In this document: positions 23,601-34,708 of the stretch, piece after piece
Layout: each line of letters begins with the position of its first letter
How positions within the stretch are numbered: position 1 is the first letter of the stretch
From: Sphaeroforma arctica JP610
Lineage: Eukaryota > Opisthokonta > Ichthyosporea > Ichthyophonida
Direction of reading: 5' to 3'
Length of the DNA stretch: 34,946 nt
NCBI RefSeq assembly: GCF_001186125.1
Contig: NW_014040542.1
Coordinates: forward strand, 85,830 to 120,775
Made by a program: the position numbers and the translations under genes
The notes under the pieces: model-generated
Database searches by the model: none
What the model was told of the DNA's origin: nothing
The model's input: the letters and a program-made list of their open reading frames with translations, nothing else

Positions 23601-26540
23601 CGTGGATGTGCAAAACTGGGGTGTGTGCCAACACCCTCGAGAGCCAAGCTTCCATCATTCCGGAGGAGACTGATGATACAGTGTGCAGTCTGTTGCTCGA
23701 TGCGTCGCAGTGCAACTGTCCAGAAGATGTGGGCGGGTGTAAGGTGAGTTCTGTCCCTGGCCGGGGGGGGAGAGGGCGGGGTGTCTGAGTAGGGTTGGGT
23801 TAGAGTGTATGTGTCGATGTCTGCTGTGAGATTGCCTACAACTTTCTACATAGATCAGTACAGGGATTTGCAGTGATCGTAGTTAGGGTGGTCGGATACA
23901 GAGCTATTGCCTTCTACACTTCAACAAGAAGAAACATTCACAGCTTGTGACGAGCAATCATTACTATCTACTAGTACTGCTTGATGTATATGATTCAACC
24001 ATCGCAACTGCGAGCCCAACAGATCTATTGCACTAGTCCCTGAACTCTATCTGGCCATTCTATATCCAGCTCTGCTGTACATTCAGCGGGAACATAGTGA
24101 ATGCCAACAGCACCAATACCGGGACAAATCAGAATACCACAGGCCCATGCATCACAGCGGAGAGTTACTGTGCGCTCAATGCACTGATTGACCCTGGGTG
24201 CCTGGTGAACGCAGGAAAAGACGCTCAGCTTACACGCGTGCCAAACTTCGGCGGTGGGTATCCGTGTAATGACTACACCGGTTTCTGCGATGGCCACGGG
24301 GATTGCAAAGTGGTATATTATTCACGGATTTGTAATTATTGCACGCATGAATTTGTGGAAAGTGTAGGTGCGTCTCTGTTCCAGTTGGTGCATATTGTGT
24401 CTAATCTCTGGGGCTGTAAGGGGCACCTTGTGTAGGTTGGTCCGACAGGTATGTTGTAAAGAATTAGTATTGCCGTAGGGATATGAATAGAAAACATATT
24501 CTACACGACACACACATTCCATCTCTTACTATCCTTACATACATTTTCTCCAGGCCAGTAACCCTGCTACAGCTTCTGTGGTCTTTCCCAACCCCTTGGT
24601 GTTCATCGAGTATACCTGGTAAGCTGCAGAGTATTTTATAACCAAGTCAGTTCAAATTTTAGTCTTGAGTGGGGTTGTGGTGTGGTTTCCGATCCTAGCG
24701 TGTGCCTATCAGCGTTGGAGGTCCTTCTGAGATTGTATATAAGTTGTCTAGATTGCGGCACACGCAAACTCGAATCGACTTTTCTTTCCTGAGGTGTCGT
24801 TGCATTCCTTCCCCTCCATCGAATTCTACTCCGGATGAGCAAATCAAGTACGTGTCAGTAGCCTTTTTTTTTTGCACCTGTTTTCTACGGCAGGTACTAC
24901 TTTGTATCTGGACTTATAGCTCTGCTGCTGCTAGTACTGTTCTACTTCATAGTAAACAGGTTTTGTCCTGGTAATAGGCGGCTGCGACGGAAGGTGTGTT
25001 TGTACGAATACAAGATACCTGGTGTGGAATTTCTGTTCTCTGCCTTGGTTGCAAGAAGCCATGGGCAAAGGAGGGGTCATATTGTTTCGAGAGCGGTGAT
25101 TTCATATGCACACATGTGTGCAGACTATACAACGGGTGAGTTGGTCACATCACAGCCGCTCAAGAAGTTAGCGGAATAACAGATTGCATACGCAAAGCTG
25201 CATTTTGCACTTGTGAGTGCGGAATAGCTGTTTAGCCAACACATGCATACGACGCTACCCCTGGACAGCTCCAGACGGTGGCTGCCAATGATCGATTGCC
25301 ACTTAAACAAATACTTTAGCGCTCTGACCCTTGCCACAATCATATGAAAACAGCTTACTCGCGCATACTTGTCAGCCGTCGTACAGCCACTCTCGATGTC
25401 TCATATTCACGCTCAAACTTAGCTATCTGCATCATCTGTTTGTTCTCTTCCACAAGGCCATCGAGCGAACGAGACGAGACGTGCGTACTGACTTAAAGCG
25501 TGCTAAGAAGAAAGAAAAGTACCAAGACACGGCCGACGAGCTGCTAGAGAGCGAGTTGTCCGTGGTAAGGCAGGCGTGTAGGCAGAGTTCGTTGTATCTA
25601 TCATTTTGGATCAACCCGATACTTCGCCCCATATTGCAGTGAATAGGCTGTTGGTAGAATGCGACCACGTAGGATCACTCTGAATATTCATATGCGATTT
25701 GAGTTTTGCAATTTTACGAATGCATACGATGCCGAAATGACGTCTGACCACTCCAGAACTATGCGAACCAGTTCTTGTGCAAAACGTTACATCTTGTTGC
25801 CACCGTTTGTCAGCGATGCATCCACATATTATTGCACTCACAGAGTCTAGTGTTTTACGTTTGCTAGTTTCATATTCGACTTCGTCAACTGTTATATATA
25901 GGAAAATATGGATTTCGCTCGAGCCATATCCAGAGACGAGTACTCGGATATCGACGCATACGAGATGGAGGCGAGGGCTAGTCACGGTTCTCAATACAGT
26001 ACAAGGAGTGATAGAATGTTCCGGGCGGAAGGCATGAGCACGTCACACGACCTATTCAAGACCCGTACAGCTTCGCACAAGGCGGCTACTCCAAGGATGG
26101 GACAGCTGTCTGAGGTCTGAATATGTGCGCACACAGAATTAATTCCTCAGTGATGCTCTATCTTCAGCTCTAGCTATCCATAGTTGCAGCATACCTTTTT
26201 TTTTTTGCTGCGTGGATCAAATTTGAGAGCAAAGCATTACCCCGAGCAGTGCCAATGTCTCTACTGATTATGTACTGTGTGCCATCAGCTCTTGTTAGTC
26301 AGTATGCGCCCACGTGTCAATTGCCACCGATTACTCTGTGATAAGTTAACGGCTTTCTGGATGGCGTGGCCATCGTTTTAGATGGCTCTTTAGAATCGGC
26401 AACATTCGATCACTGATGTACTGTCCAATTTGCATCACTTGCAGGAAGGCGTGGTTTCGATGTTGTCGCTTGATCATCCTGTTAATTCTGATGATTCCGA
26501 TGAGAACGAACCGTCCGCCTCTGGTACCACTAAGGTTTAG
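17621..26540 (+). CDS. Membrane ADAM metalloprotease, ADAM10/17-like, complete
   Basis: Seventeen exons join in frame: 17621-17693, 18010-18219, 18324-18558, 19077-19158, 19789-19989, 20241-20385, 20600-20766, 21161-21278, 21511-21649, 22283-22499, 23477-23743, 24070-24312, 24554-24618, 24894-24993, 25457-25564, 25902-26114 and 26445-26540 (892 residues). The order is signal peptide (KLALLPSAIAICA), prodomain (DGLYQGRVLSS, FFFEPARRY), furin-type site RYRR near 209-212, reprolysin domain with HEIGHGFGALHD (408-419) and Met-turn YLMYAS, disintegrin (YCGNGLLEGDEQCD), cysteine-rich domain (YPCNDYTGFCDG), transmembrane helix (about 722-741) and a basic then Ser/Asp/Glu-rich tail. The catalytic Glu is intact, so it should be an active ectodomain sheddase of the ADAM10/17 type. 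Exon 3 could instead start at 18354 (ten residues fewer). The donor of exon 16 (GTCTGA) is weak; unspliced, the protein stops at 26120. Confidence 0.92.
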
Positions 26541-27609
26541 CGCAGGTGGCAGGGAGTATGATGAGTACAAAACCGACTCAGTAAAATCGCACCAATAAAT
26601 TGGATTTAACAAGTTGACACATAGTTATGTTGCGACTTTCAGCACCATGTTTCGCATCCTTCAAGGAAATGGTATACTGGAAGTCACACTGCTCTTGAGG
26701 AGGCAAGGTTCTCAGAACGATCAATGCCAGAAACCCCTGCGTTGACCTGTGTACTTTACAATGTATTGTAATTATAATTATGAATTGATATTTCAAATAT
26801 ATAGATCCAATACAGTGTTTGTCTGAATCTTTAGTGGACCATAGGACTATAGACCTATATGAGTGACGACTGATGAACATAGCCCATGCGTTTTTTTAGA
26901 CGGCTATGGCATAGCCTTATACGTATTTACTTTTAAAATATGGATTTTAGGGTCTATTTTGATTGAATGCTTTTGGGCACCGCTCGAAGTCAATCTGGCT
27001 CAACAAACGGTACTACTCACGGAGTCATGAGAGCAGTCGCAATACTACTTTACGCTTAACGGATACTATGCTTTGTATATTGAAAATTGGCGAGTCCTCT
27101 ACCCACACCTCGGGGTTTTAAGATTAAGGTAGAGATTGGAATTCTCCGTGTGACTCTCAAGCAGCGTCTCAGGATTTATATTCGGTATCATATAATTGTC
27201 ACTTTTGGTTCTAAGTTCTATTTGCATGCAGATACATGTTTGCCGAATCTGTAGCGCATCGAATATCCCATTTAGCTTACAACCAGGCATAGTAATGGCG
27301 GCACATGTATAAGAATGTTAGTCTAGGACACCCAGATCGAGTAGGGACGCGTGACATATTACTCACAAAAATCAGCCTATACGACATATTTTAAGATCTA
27401 TTACATACGTCTCACTGCAGAGCCCGCATTGACTAGGCATGTTGTAGGTTGTGACATATCTTATTACAAGCTCGCCACATCAATAGATACGACATGTATC
27501 TGCTCAGATGACCTTCGAAATAGAAGGTAGTAACTCAATCCCACTCTCACACCTCAAAGGTGTCAAGGGAGCTACGACGTTTGTCATACTGCTCTATACT
27601 TAAACAGAT
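26541..27609. other. Intergenic region between convergent ADAM and methyltransferase genes
   Basis: About 1.1 kb with no recognised gene. A less AT-rich block at about 26640-26750 is open on both strands (minus frame 26578-26880; a short plus frame after a TTTCAG at 26636-26641). I recognise no product, and it may be 3' UTR of the ADAM gene. Confidence 0.45.
26594..26599 (+). promoter_or_regulatory. Candidate polyadenylation signal AATAAA of the plus-strand ADAM
   Basis: A canonical AATAAA lies 53 bases after the TAG of the last ADAM exon. It is the first such hexamer downstream. AATAAA is also expected by chance in AT-rich DNA. Confidence 0.4.
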
Positions 27610-29781
27610 TTACCCCGTGGCGACCAAATAGTATACATAAGGCTGTGCCCCTAGTGACAGATCCACCGATAACTGGGCCGTCTGCTCCACGTCGTTGCTG
27701 TGCACATTATCGATCGCTTCCGAGGCAGTCTCTTTTGACGGGTGGTTGTGACCTACACCTCCACTGTGGTGACTATTAGATGCACACGTGGCCATTATGG
27801 CGCTATCTTCTTGGATTGTACCCTCGTGTGTCGCACCAGTTTGGGCTTCTCTATATGCTCCGTTCTGCAATGCCTGAAACAGCTGTGTGCAGTACGCATG
27901 ATGTGAGGCATGGCGTTCTGCCAGGCTCACCGGAGGCTTTGTTCTTGTAGCGAACCTACTATAGTCCGAAGTGCTCGATCTAGGACTTGCTGTACGCATG
28001 TCATCAGTCTTAGTAGGAGTGACGCCTACATCAAGCTTAGTTTGAGTTGGCCTGACGCCTGTAGCTGCCACGGAGTGCAAATGAGTTGTTGCTGTATGTG
28101 CCGTCGTGTGTCTGTGTGAGGGGGTGCTTGCTGATGCGTTCGCAGAGTCCAGACTAGGTTTTCTCGGCGACACTCGTGCATGGTGCCGATTGTCGGGGTG
28201 TAGCTGATCAGAAGCCGCAACCGAATTTGGAATGCTCTGCTTGGATGCGCAGCACGGTTGCATGAAGAAGCCTGCAGTAAGATTGGAGCGCATAGTATCC
28301 TTATTACATTGTTTACATCGTTGACTACGTTTACTGCTCTCGCAAGCACAGCCGTGCCATTGCCCTTTGCGTAAAATAACGCGCAGTCTGTGGTAAACTC
28401 TGATGGTCTGCGATGCCAACTCCCCACACAAATTTGACCCGAGCATGAGCACCTGAACATCTTCAATACACCCCTGTGCACTTGCTCCTCCCGTGGAGCA
28501 ATATGTGCCCTGATTCCCACATATACAATAGCTAGTCTTACACCTGTGTGTGCTCGTGCGTACTTCATCGCCGGCTCTGCGCGGGACTTCTGTTGAACCG
28601 TCACAACTCCCGTTCTCCTCGAAGCCACTCATAATCTTGGAACGCGTACCAATTTGCAAACTATAGTATGGCGTGCATATTTGGGTGTCTTGTGTTTCCC
28701 TGTATTCTGACACCTGCGTACATACGCAAGCAGTCTCGCGTGCACATGTCCTCCTCACTGCACCGTCGCCCATACTTGCACACTGTCGTGTACACCCTTC
28801 AGCACAACGTCCTATACAACAGCACACGTGAACGCCCTGTCGCTCAAGTGTTTCACAGAGCCACTCGTCTATGTCTTCATCGCACAAGAGTTCCATTAGA
28901 TCCTTCTGGATAAAGCCGGGATAGCTTTCACCACCACTCGCAGCAGCACTTGCGGCGATCTTCTCCGTGTCCCTATCAATGCCTACAATCTGGGCCTTGG
29001 GGTACATGTGCGACAACATTCCACACAACATGCCACTGCCGCAGCCGACATCCATAATAACTAATCGCATGTTATTCGGTGTTGTTGAACTATCGTGTAC
29101 TTTTGAAGTCATGATATTTATGTGGGCGGTGATGTTGTGGAGATTCAGACCATCAATAGTGCGGTTGGAGAGGATGTCATTGTGCGTGGGCGATGGTGTG
29201 CGCTTGTTCTTGCTCTTCGTTCCATTGGCAACCAAGAGCCCTTTCACGTGCCGAAGAATGGCCACATTGTGCTTCAGTTCAGACACGTGATGTGGGTGTG
29301 CAAGGGCAAACAACTCGGACAGGTTTGCATCGGAGAGCATCGTGTCCACTTTAGAGTCCTTTGCTAGTTGCTTCATACCCAGACATACAAAGTCTGGCAC
29401 CTCTCTCTCAGTGTCTATATAGGAGTGTGTGTGTGTCAGATTTACCATTTCGCCTTTAAATACGCCTTTGACTGCGTGCTCTTCATTAGAATATAGTGTA
29501 GTATACTTTGTAGTTTTATCCTCTGAAGCCCTGCTATCACACCCTCCTAGAAAATGAACCGACAAGGTGTCTCGCATATCTTTTATAACTTGGTCTTCTC
29601 GGCACAGTCTATCATTCTTTATATGCGGCTGTGCTACTGCTACACATCCACCAAACTGTCCCCGTTGTCGTGGATTCGTGTTTGATGATATGCCAGAGCT
29701 TTCCTGCCAGACTATTGCTTCGTGCTGTGTTGTCTTCATGCCTACAGCACTCAGACTGCTCGACGATAGTGATCTATGCAT
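27610..29781 (-). CDS. Putative SAM-dependent methyltransferase of the PCC-motif class
   Basis: One open frame of 723 residues without introns. Motif I is LVIMDVGCGSGMLCGML (near residue 243), followed by the acidic-loop motif IVGIDRD near 268. Further on are GSNLCGELASQTIRVYHRL (near 447) and FMQPCC (near 508). The order DxGxGxG, GIDxD, xLCGxLA and PCC matches the methyltransferase class that includes METTL25, GSTCD and TRM13-like proteins; I cannot pick one. Between the second and third motifs lies a Cys-rich insert of about 150 residues (CCCIGRCAEGC and others) that is not part of a usual Rossmann methyltransferase. The last 200 residues are low-complexity, rich in Ser, Thr and His. The N-terminal 200 residues contain VSELKHNVAILRHVKGLL, a helix often found before motif I. 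Start chosen as the first ATG of the frame. Substrate unknown. Confidence 0.68.
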   Translation of the reverse strand: MHRSLSSSSLSAVGMKTTQHEAIVWQESSGISSNTNPRQRGQFGGCVAVAQPHIKNDRLCREDQVIKDMRDTLSVHFLGGCDSRASEDKTTKYTTLYSNEEHAVKGVFKGEMVNLTHTHSYIDTEREVPDFVCLGMKQLAKDSKVDTMLSDANLSELFALAHPHHVSELKHNVAILRHVKGLLVANGTKSKNKRTPSPTHNDILSNRTIDGLNLHNITAHINIMTSKVHDSSTTPNNMRLVIMDVGCGSGMLCGMLSHMYPKAQIVGIDRDTEKIAASAAASGGESYPGFIQKDLMELLCDEDIDEWLCETLERQGVHVCCCIGRCAEGCTRQCASMGDGAVRRTCARETACVCTQVSEYRETQDTQICTPYYSLQIGTRSKIMSGFEENGSCDGSTEVPRRAGDEVRTSTHRCKTSYCICGNQGTYCSTGGASAQGCIEDVQVLMLGSNLCGELASQTIRVYHRLRVILRKGQWHGCACESSKRSQRCKQCNKDTMRSNLTAGFFMQPCCASKQSIPNSVAASDQLHPDNRHHARVSPRKPSLDSANASASTPSHRHTTAHTATTHLHSVAATGVRPTQTKLDVGVTPTKTDDMRTASPRSSTSDYSRFATRTKPPVSLAERHASHHAYCTQLFQALQNGAYREAQTGATHEGTIQEDSAIMATCASNSHHSGGVGHNHPSKETASEAIDNVHSNDVEQTAQLSVDLSLGAQPYVYYLVATG

Positions 29782-30303
29782 AGCGCTCTGATCTATTAAT
29801 CGCAGTGTGATAGGTAGTGGGCATATCTGACTGTCGGGGCTGTCTTAGGTCTCTTGGTCGGGGCATAGAAACCAGAGCATACACCATACATATAGCCTGG
29901 AAGTAGAAATCTTCTTGGCGCGCGATGCACTATCGAGGAATATGCGTTATTTAGTAGTTTCTAAGTCACACACCGTGATACTATTCTCATCATGGCGATG
30001 ACGAGATGAGATGAGATTGCTCGACTGTCACGACTTGTAATCTACGGCCGCACACTACTTACAGGCTCTTGATATCAATACACATAAAAGCATTTGTGCA
30101 AAAACAGTAAAACTATCCCAACTAGCCGTCAGAGGGTGTTGGGACTTGTATTATTATTCATACATGATGCATGAAAATATGTATTTACACATAGATGCTG
30201 TCAATTTTAATACCCTTGACACTTGACAGTTGATGTCCCTTGACACGCATCAGACTTTTTGTTTCAGCAGGACAGCAGCAGCCTGAGCCAGAGCAGGCCG
30301 CAG
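29782..30303. other. Intergenic DNA upstream of the methyltransferase gene
   Basis: About 520 bases that should hold the methyltransferase promoter. I see no recognised gene or clear core-promoter element. Confidence 0.4.
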
Positions 30304-30871
30304 GGAATGTCTTTATACGGCACTGGTGACAATAAAATTATTAATCACCTCAGGCCCAGTTTCCTGCCAGTCTCATACTTATACTTTATTGAGTTTACTT
30401 TGCTTTTAAAATGTAATTCGCGTGATTTTAGCCCATTTTTTGCACTTGTTGTATTAGTTCTTTGTCGGCCTCAGAGGAGAGGTCAACGTATGTTAGACAC
30501 GAATAGTGTCAACTGTAAAACCATGGGCGAATCCGAAGCAATAGCTAAGACAGAGGACGCCTATATACATGTGTTTAACTGCTAACATATGTCAAGCCCT
30601 TAAGACCGACAAGGACCTAACATAAGTGCAACAAATGGTTTGTATCCGCGCTACAATATCTAACATTTAAATCGAGCGCTTTCAGCCGGCAGATAACAAA
30701 CAAACCGGCAGAAAACAAACACATCTCACAAGTGCTTAAAATCACGCTAATTGCATAATACGCCTATATTAAAGCAAATTAAACTCGAAAAAGTATGTAT
30801 GAGACTGATAGGAAACTGGGCCTGAGGTGGTTAATAATTTTATTATCGTAAGTGCCGTATAAAGACATTCC
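30304..30871. repeat. Inverted repeat, arms about 145 bp, loop about 280 bp
   Basis: Left arm 30304-30449 and right arm 30728-30871 are reverse complements over their length with scattered differences and a few small indels. Shared blocks include GTCTTTATACGGCACT, AATAAAATTATTAA, CACCTCAGGCCCAGTTTCCT and GCGTGATTTTA. The loop has no recognised coding content but ends in two near copies of a 16-base unit starting CCGGCAG. It may be a foldback or MITE-like element, or two copies of a dispersed repeat inserted in opposite directions. No terminal target-site duplication could be confirmed by eye. Confidence 0.85.
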
Positions 30872-30878
30872 TCAAACC

Positions 30879-31047
30879 CGCCAACTCGCCAACTCGCCAA
30901 CTCGCCAACTCGCCAACTCGCCAACTCGCCAACTCGCCAACTCGCCAACTCGCCAACTCGCCAACTCGCCAACTCGCCAACTCGCCAACTCGCCAACTCG
31001 CCAACTCGCCAACTCGCCAACTCGCCAACTCGCCAACTCGCCAACTC
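30879..31047. repeat. 8-bp satellite CGCCAACT, about 21 perfect copies
   Basis: Unbroken and perfect repeats of CGCCAACT run over 169 bases. They start 8 bases after the right arm of the inverted repeat and end where the sequence becomes CATCAG. Since 8 is not a multiple of 3, each strand encodes one octapeptide in all frames (LASWRVGE on minus, RQLANSPT on plus) with no stop. The long frames seen here (minus 30769-31059, plus 30852-31211) are produced by the repeat and are not evidence of a gene. Confidence 0.97.
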
Positions 31048-34000
31048 ATCAGTCTTCAAGCGCCAAATCTTTTTTTTTTTCGATTTGGTTTGTTTTGTTT
31101 GTTTTTTTTGTCATACTGTCATCCGTAAATACTCTGAATTTACATAGTCATACATACAACACTGTAAAAAAAAATTACATAATTTTTTTTTTAACTAAAA
31201 CTAAAAGGTAAAATACATAAATATTAATTTTACAGCCACGGCCACTTCTCTCAGAGAGTAGCGAGAAAAAGTTTAAAAAAGAGAGAGAGAGAATATCCTT
31301 TGAAAACAAATTATTTTTAAAAATAGCACACACAACTGTTTGTCTCACACATGTGGGCTTCACTCGGCTGTGGACAGTGACACTGGAGTGACTGAAACTT
31401 GAAAGTATAGCACCGGATGTTCACGCGAACATGTTAGCATAACGCAAGCAATCTAAGGTAAGTAAGATGTGTAAGTGTTTATCTCAAACTATGCGTCTAG
31501 CATGCGCCGTATCTACGCTTTGAGTCATTTGTCTGTTCAACATTGTGCTTGCCATTGTACGCGAATGAGGATAACACAACTAAACCGGAGCGGTATTTGT
31601 CTACGACGAATCCGTGTTCATGACCTGTTTATCTCTAAGAAGTTCTGACGCGTTTAGCATACAATACAACTGTTGTCTTTATCTAATTCCGTAGGTTTTT
31701 TATATGTTCTAACATGTCGGTCACTTTTGGATGTTAATACAGGCTTCGTAAGTGGTTAATGAATTAGCTGAGGCTGCTACCAGTCGTAAGAAGAAAACAC
31801 TGGCGTGATTCCGCAAGGAACAAGCTTGATTTGGTCGAAAAGGGATACCGAAGGTATGGAGAGTTTTCAAGTAGTAAATATTCATGTGGCACATTGTTTA
31901 CACGAATCCGATGAATGGAGGTCGCTTGACATATAGCGTTCTTATGAGCGTCTTATGCACGCTGAGTGTCGAACTTGCATGCTTTAATGGAGTATGCTAA
32001 CTGATCGTCTACCATTTCTGATGCAGCTTGGAGTTAGTCTGTGTCAACTCTATTGTAGAAGACTCTTATATATTCCGCACAGTATGGACGGGTACATCTC
32101 GTACCAATTAATCGCTCTACTTCTACTGCCAGTATCTCATTAGGAAATATATCACTCCGTTCCGTGTGTAAGAATATTTACAGTCGAATGGGATTTGAAT
32201 GCACATGCTCAAAACAACACTCATATCTGGATTCAAGTACATGAGTATACATATCGGGATATTGTACACGAATTTCTTTGTGATATTCCATAGTTTGAAG
32301 GAAATTAACGTGAAAAGAACAAACGATACACGCATACGTAAACACGAGTTCTGAAATATATCGTAATAAATACATTCGTGCACACAAAGATCTAATATAA
32401 ACGTATGTATGTTCAGAAATAAAGTGCAGGGGTATGCATGGAATGCACCATAGCCTTCGTGCACACATAAAGTTGTATATATAAGCGTATATTATGTTCA
32501 GAAATTTCCTATAAAATATAAAAGTGCAGGGGTATGCATTGAATGCATCATAATGATTCACACTTGCTCGTGTGATTAAAAAAGTTATAGCGTCCTATAA
32601 ATCGAGCGTGATCTTGGAAATTGCTCTGTGCATATATGTAAACGCAAACAAAAGCACGCAAAGGGCATATGCAAATACAATTTGATCTGGGTATATGCGC
32701 ATGCCTCGACATTGGCACAGACTCGCGAATGGATATATATATATATACATATTCGTTGCAACCATATATTATGTTATATCAAACAGTTTTCAAATTCCAT
32801 AAACAAACACGATATAATCGTCAATAGGAAGTTGTCAACTAGTTCTTGTCCTTGGGGCATCGGTAGTCGCTATCATGCCAGCTTCACTATTTCAACTTGA
32901 AGGAATGGCCGAGCAGTTCGACGCTGGAGACAACATGATTAAATATAAAACCATGGAGTTCGACATTTAATTGAAATATAAATGTCCGGGTTCGGAAACC
33001 GATGACGCCGATAGCGATTGCATTCTTGGGTAGATATCAGAGCGTTGTAGTTAGTGCGAAATCATGCAAAGCAATATCCACCCTAGCTATGAGCCTGTAC
33101 AGAGTGTAACTATCCAAAGATCAATATATTTGGTTGCTTCCCCCGAACAAGTGTAGCCGCGTTCATGGGCAGCCTGTCTTAGCGAAATTGTGGAAATGGT
33201 AATGGCGGCGCGTCTATCTCCCTTGTGCACCCGCACTACACAGCAAAAAAAATAACAACGATTACAAACCTCCTCTTCACATGCGGGATTGAAGGTACTG
33301 AACTGTTTGTATCCGATTTATTCGACCCGCTGAGGCGTTATCAGGGACAAGACATGACTACTATGAAGTTGTGAAATTAACTTCAGATATTAAAACTTCT
33401 ATTAATTAAAAATGCACCAATATTGGCTGCGTGGATGATTCTACGGCCACTTTAGTCGGTGGATCAAGCAATGATCGGTGTCAACAGTTTTGCGATGTGT
33501 TTAATTTTTTAGATCTGGCTAATGATTATATCGTATCAAATATACATAGTGCGAAGAACCTTATAGCTGCGAACAGTCACCGACGCAGATTCCCAATTGC
33601 ATACGTCGCGCCTTGAACTATGATAGAAGAATCATCTCGTATTCAATATATTATAAAACGAGCTAAACAAATGTGAAATTTCAGTCGTCTGTTAACTATT
33701 ATACACCAGAACCTTGATCCGCATTGGCCGCTGATATATTCACCGGGACTATTTGAAAACACCTAATTCGGCGCAAAAGACCAAGGCTATCGCGTGATAT
33801 TATCACAGAATTAGTAGCCATCGTCACATGAAATTGCTACCGGATACGTATCTGGTTTGTTATGTTTAGCCGCTGCCGCGGTGACATTCATTATTGAGAA
33901 CTTTGCATATATTTGACTATTTGTGCCTTACTAAGTTGTAATCTCCAATAAAATCTTATTTTTAAACAAGAAGGCAATACCGTGAGCAGGTATACACAAT

Positions 34001-34486
34001 TGATGACAATGTATATTTCTTGGAGCTGTGTGTTTCAATTTCACCCGTACAGCGTTCAGTTGAGATCTAGATCAAGTGTACAACGTTCGGATACGGCCAG
34101 CAAATGGTCCGCAAATAAGTATACTTGCATAACATGTGCTTTTTATTGCGTAGAAATCGCTTTGTGATGTAGCGATTCACCTCGTCAATGAGAAATTTTT
34201 TCAAGCGCAACTTAATCCTCAATACCGCTACGTACTGAGGTGCCCAGCCGTTATGTTGTGGTTGCTAAGATTGACACAGGTGTTCGACTTTATATATCCG
34301 TACATGAGTAAATATTTTTGAAATATTCTTCTATGTTTTTTCTTAGATAGATTTCGCGCTCGTGTGCGAGAAAAGTTGTATGTATTTACATTTTTTTTGC
34401 TTTGTTGGGTAGATAAATATATTGTAGCTACATAACATTAATTCCATCAGACACATATCTGCTCTGTTACTTGAGCATTATACAGT
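31048..34486. other. AT-rich intergenic region
   Basis: About 3.4 kb with no recognised gene. It holds a small hairpin with a poly-T loop (CCAAATC/GATTTGG at about 31063-31087), a GA run at about 31281-31292, the tandem duplication at 32379-32560, and a short TA run at about 32733-32746. The end should include the promoter of the cis-prenyltransferase gene. Confidence 0.5.
32379..32560. repeat. Degenerate tandem duplication, two units of about 80 and 100 bp
   Basis: Unit 1 (about 32379-32458) and unit 2 (about 32459-32560) both start with CGTGCACACA, share TATGTTCAGAAAT in the middle, and end with AGTGCAGGGGTATGCAT and GAATGCA. Unit 2 has extra AT-rich bases. It lies in non-coding DNA. Confidence 0.85.
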
Positions 34487-34708
34487 ATGCTGCGCTCTAT
34501 AGAGCAGTACTTACGGTCAACTGTATTGCCAGAGTCTGTTATGGATAATGTTGAACGCATTGCAAACCGGATTGTTGTATCGGTACTGAAGAATGGGCCG
34601 ATTCCGCATCACATGGCGTTTATCATGGACGGTAATAGGAGATACGCCAAAAAAGGTGCCATGGCTAAAATAGAGGGGCACGCGCTCGGCTTTAATACAC
34701 TGAAAAAG
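34487..34708 (+). CDS. DHDDS: cis-prenyltransferase (DHDDS-like), first exon; the rest is outside the window
   Basis: The ATG at 34487 opens a 74-codon exon ending in a good phase-0 donor (AAG/GTGAGT). The product has GPIPHHMAFIMDGNRRYAKK and EGHALGFNTLKKV. This is the conserved N-terminus of cis-prenyltransferases; the Asp in MDGNRR is the family's catalytic, diphosphate-binding Asp. The RYAKK form is typical of eukaryotic dehydrodolichyl diphosphate synthase, which makes the dolichol precursor at the ER together with Nogo-B receptor/NUS1. The first 30 residues (LRSIEQYLRSTVLPESV) fit the N-terminal helix region. No following exon was recognised between 34709 and the window end, so the gene is partial. 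Confidence 0.9.

Noticed and set aside
30304-30871. Terminal repeats of a retroelement
   Set aside because: The repeats are inverted, not direct, and no reverse transcriptase, integrase or capsid-like motif was seen anywhere in the window.
30769-31211. Frames of 96 and 119 codons over the satellite
   Set aside because: They exist only because the 8-bp repeat has no stop in any frame.
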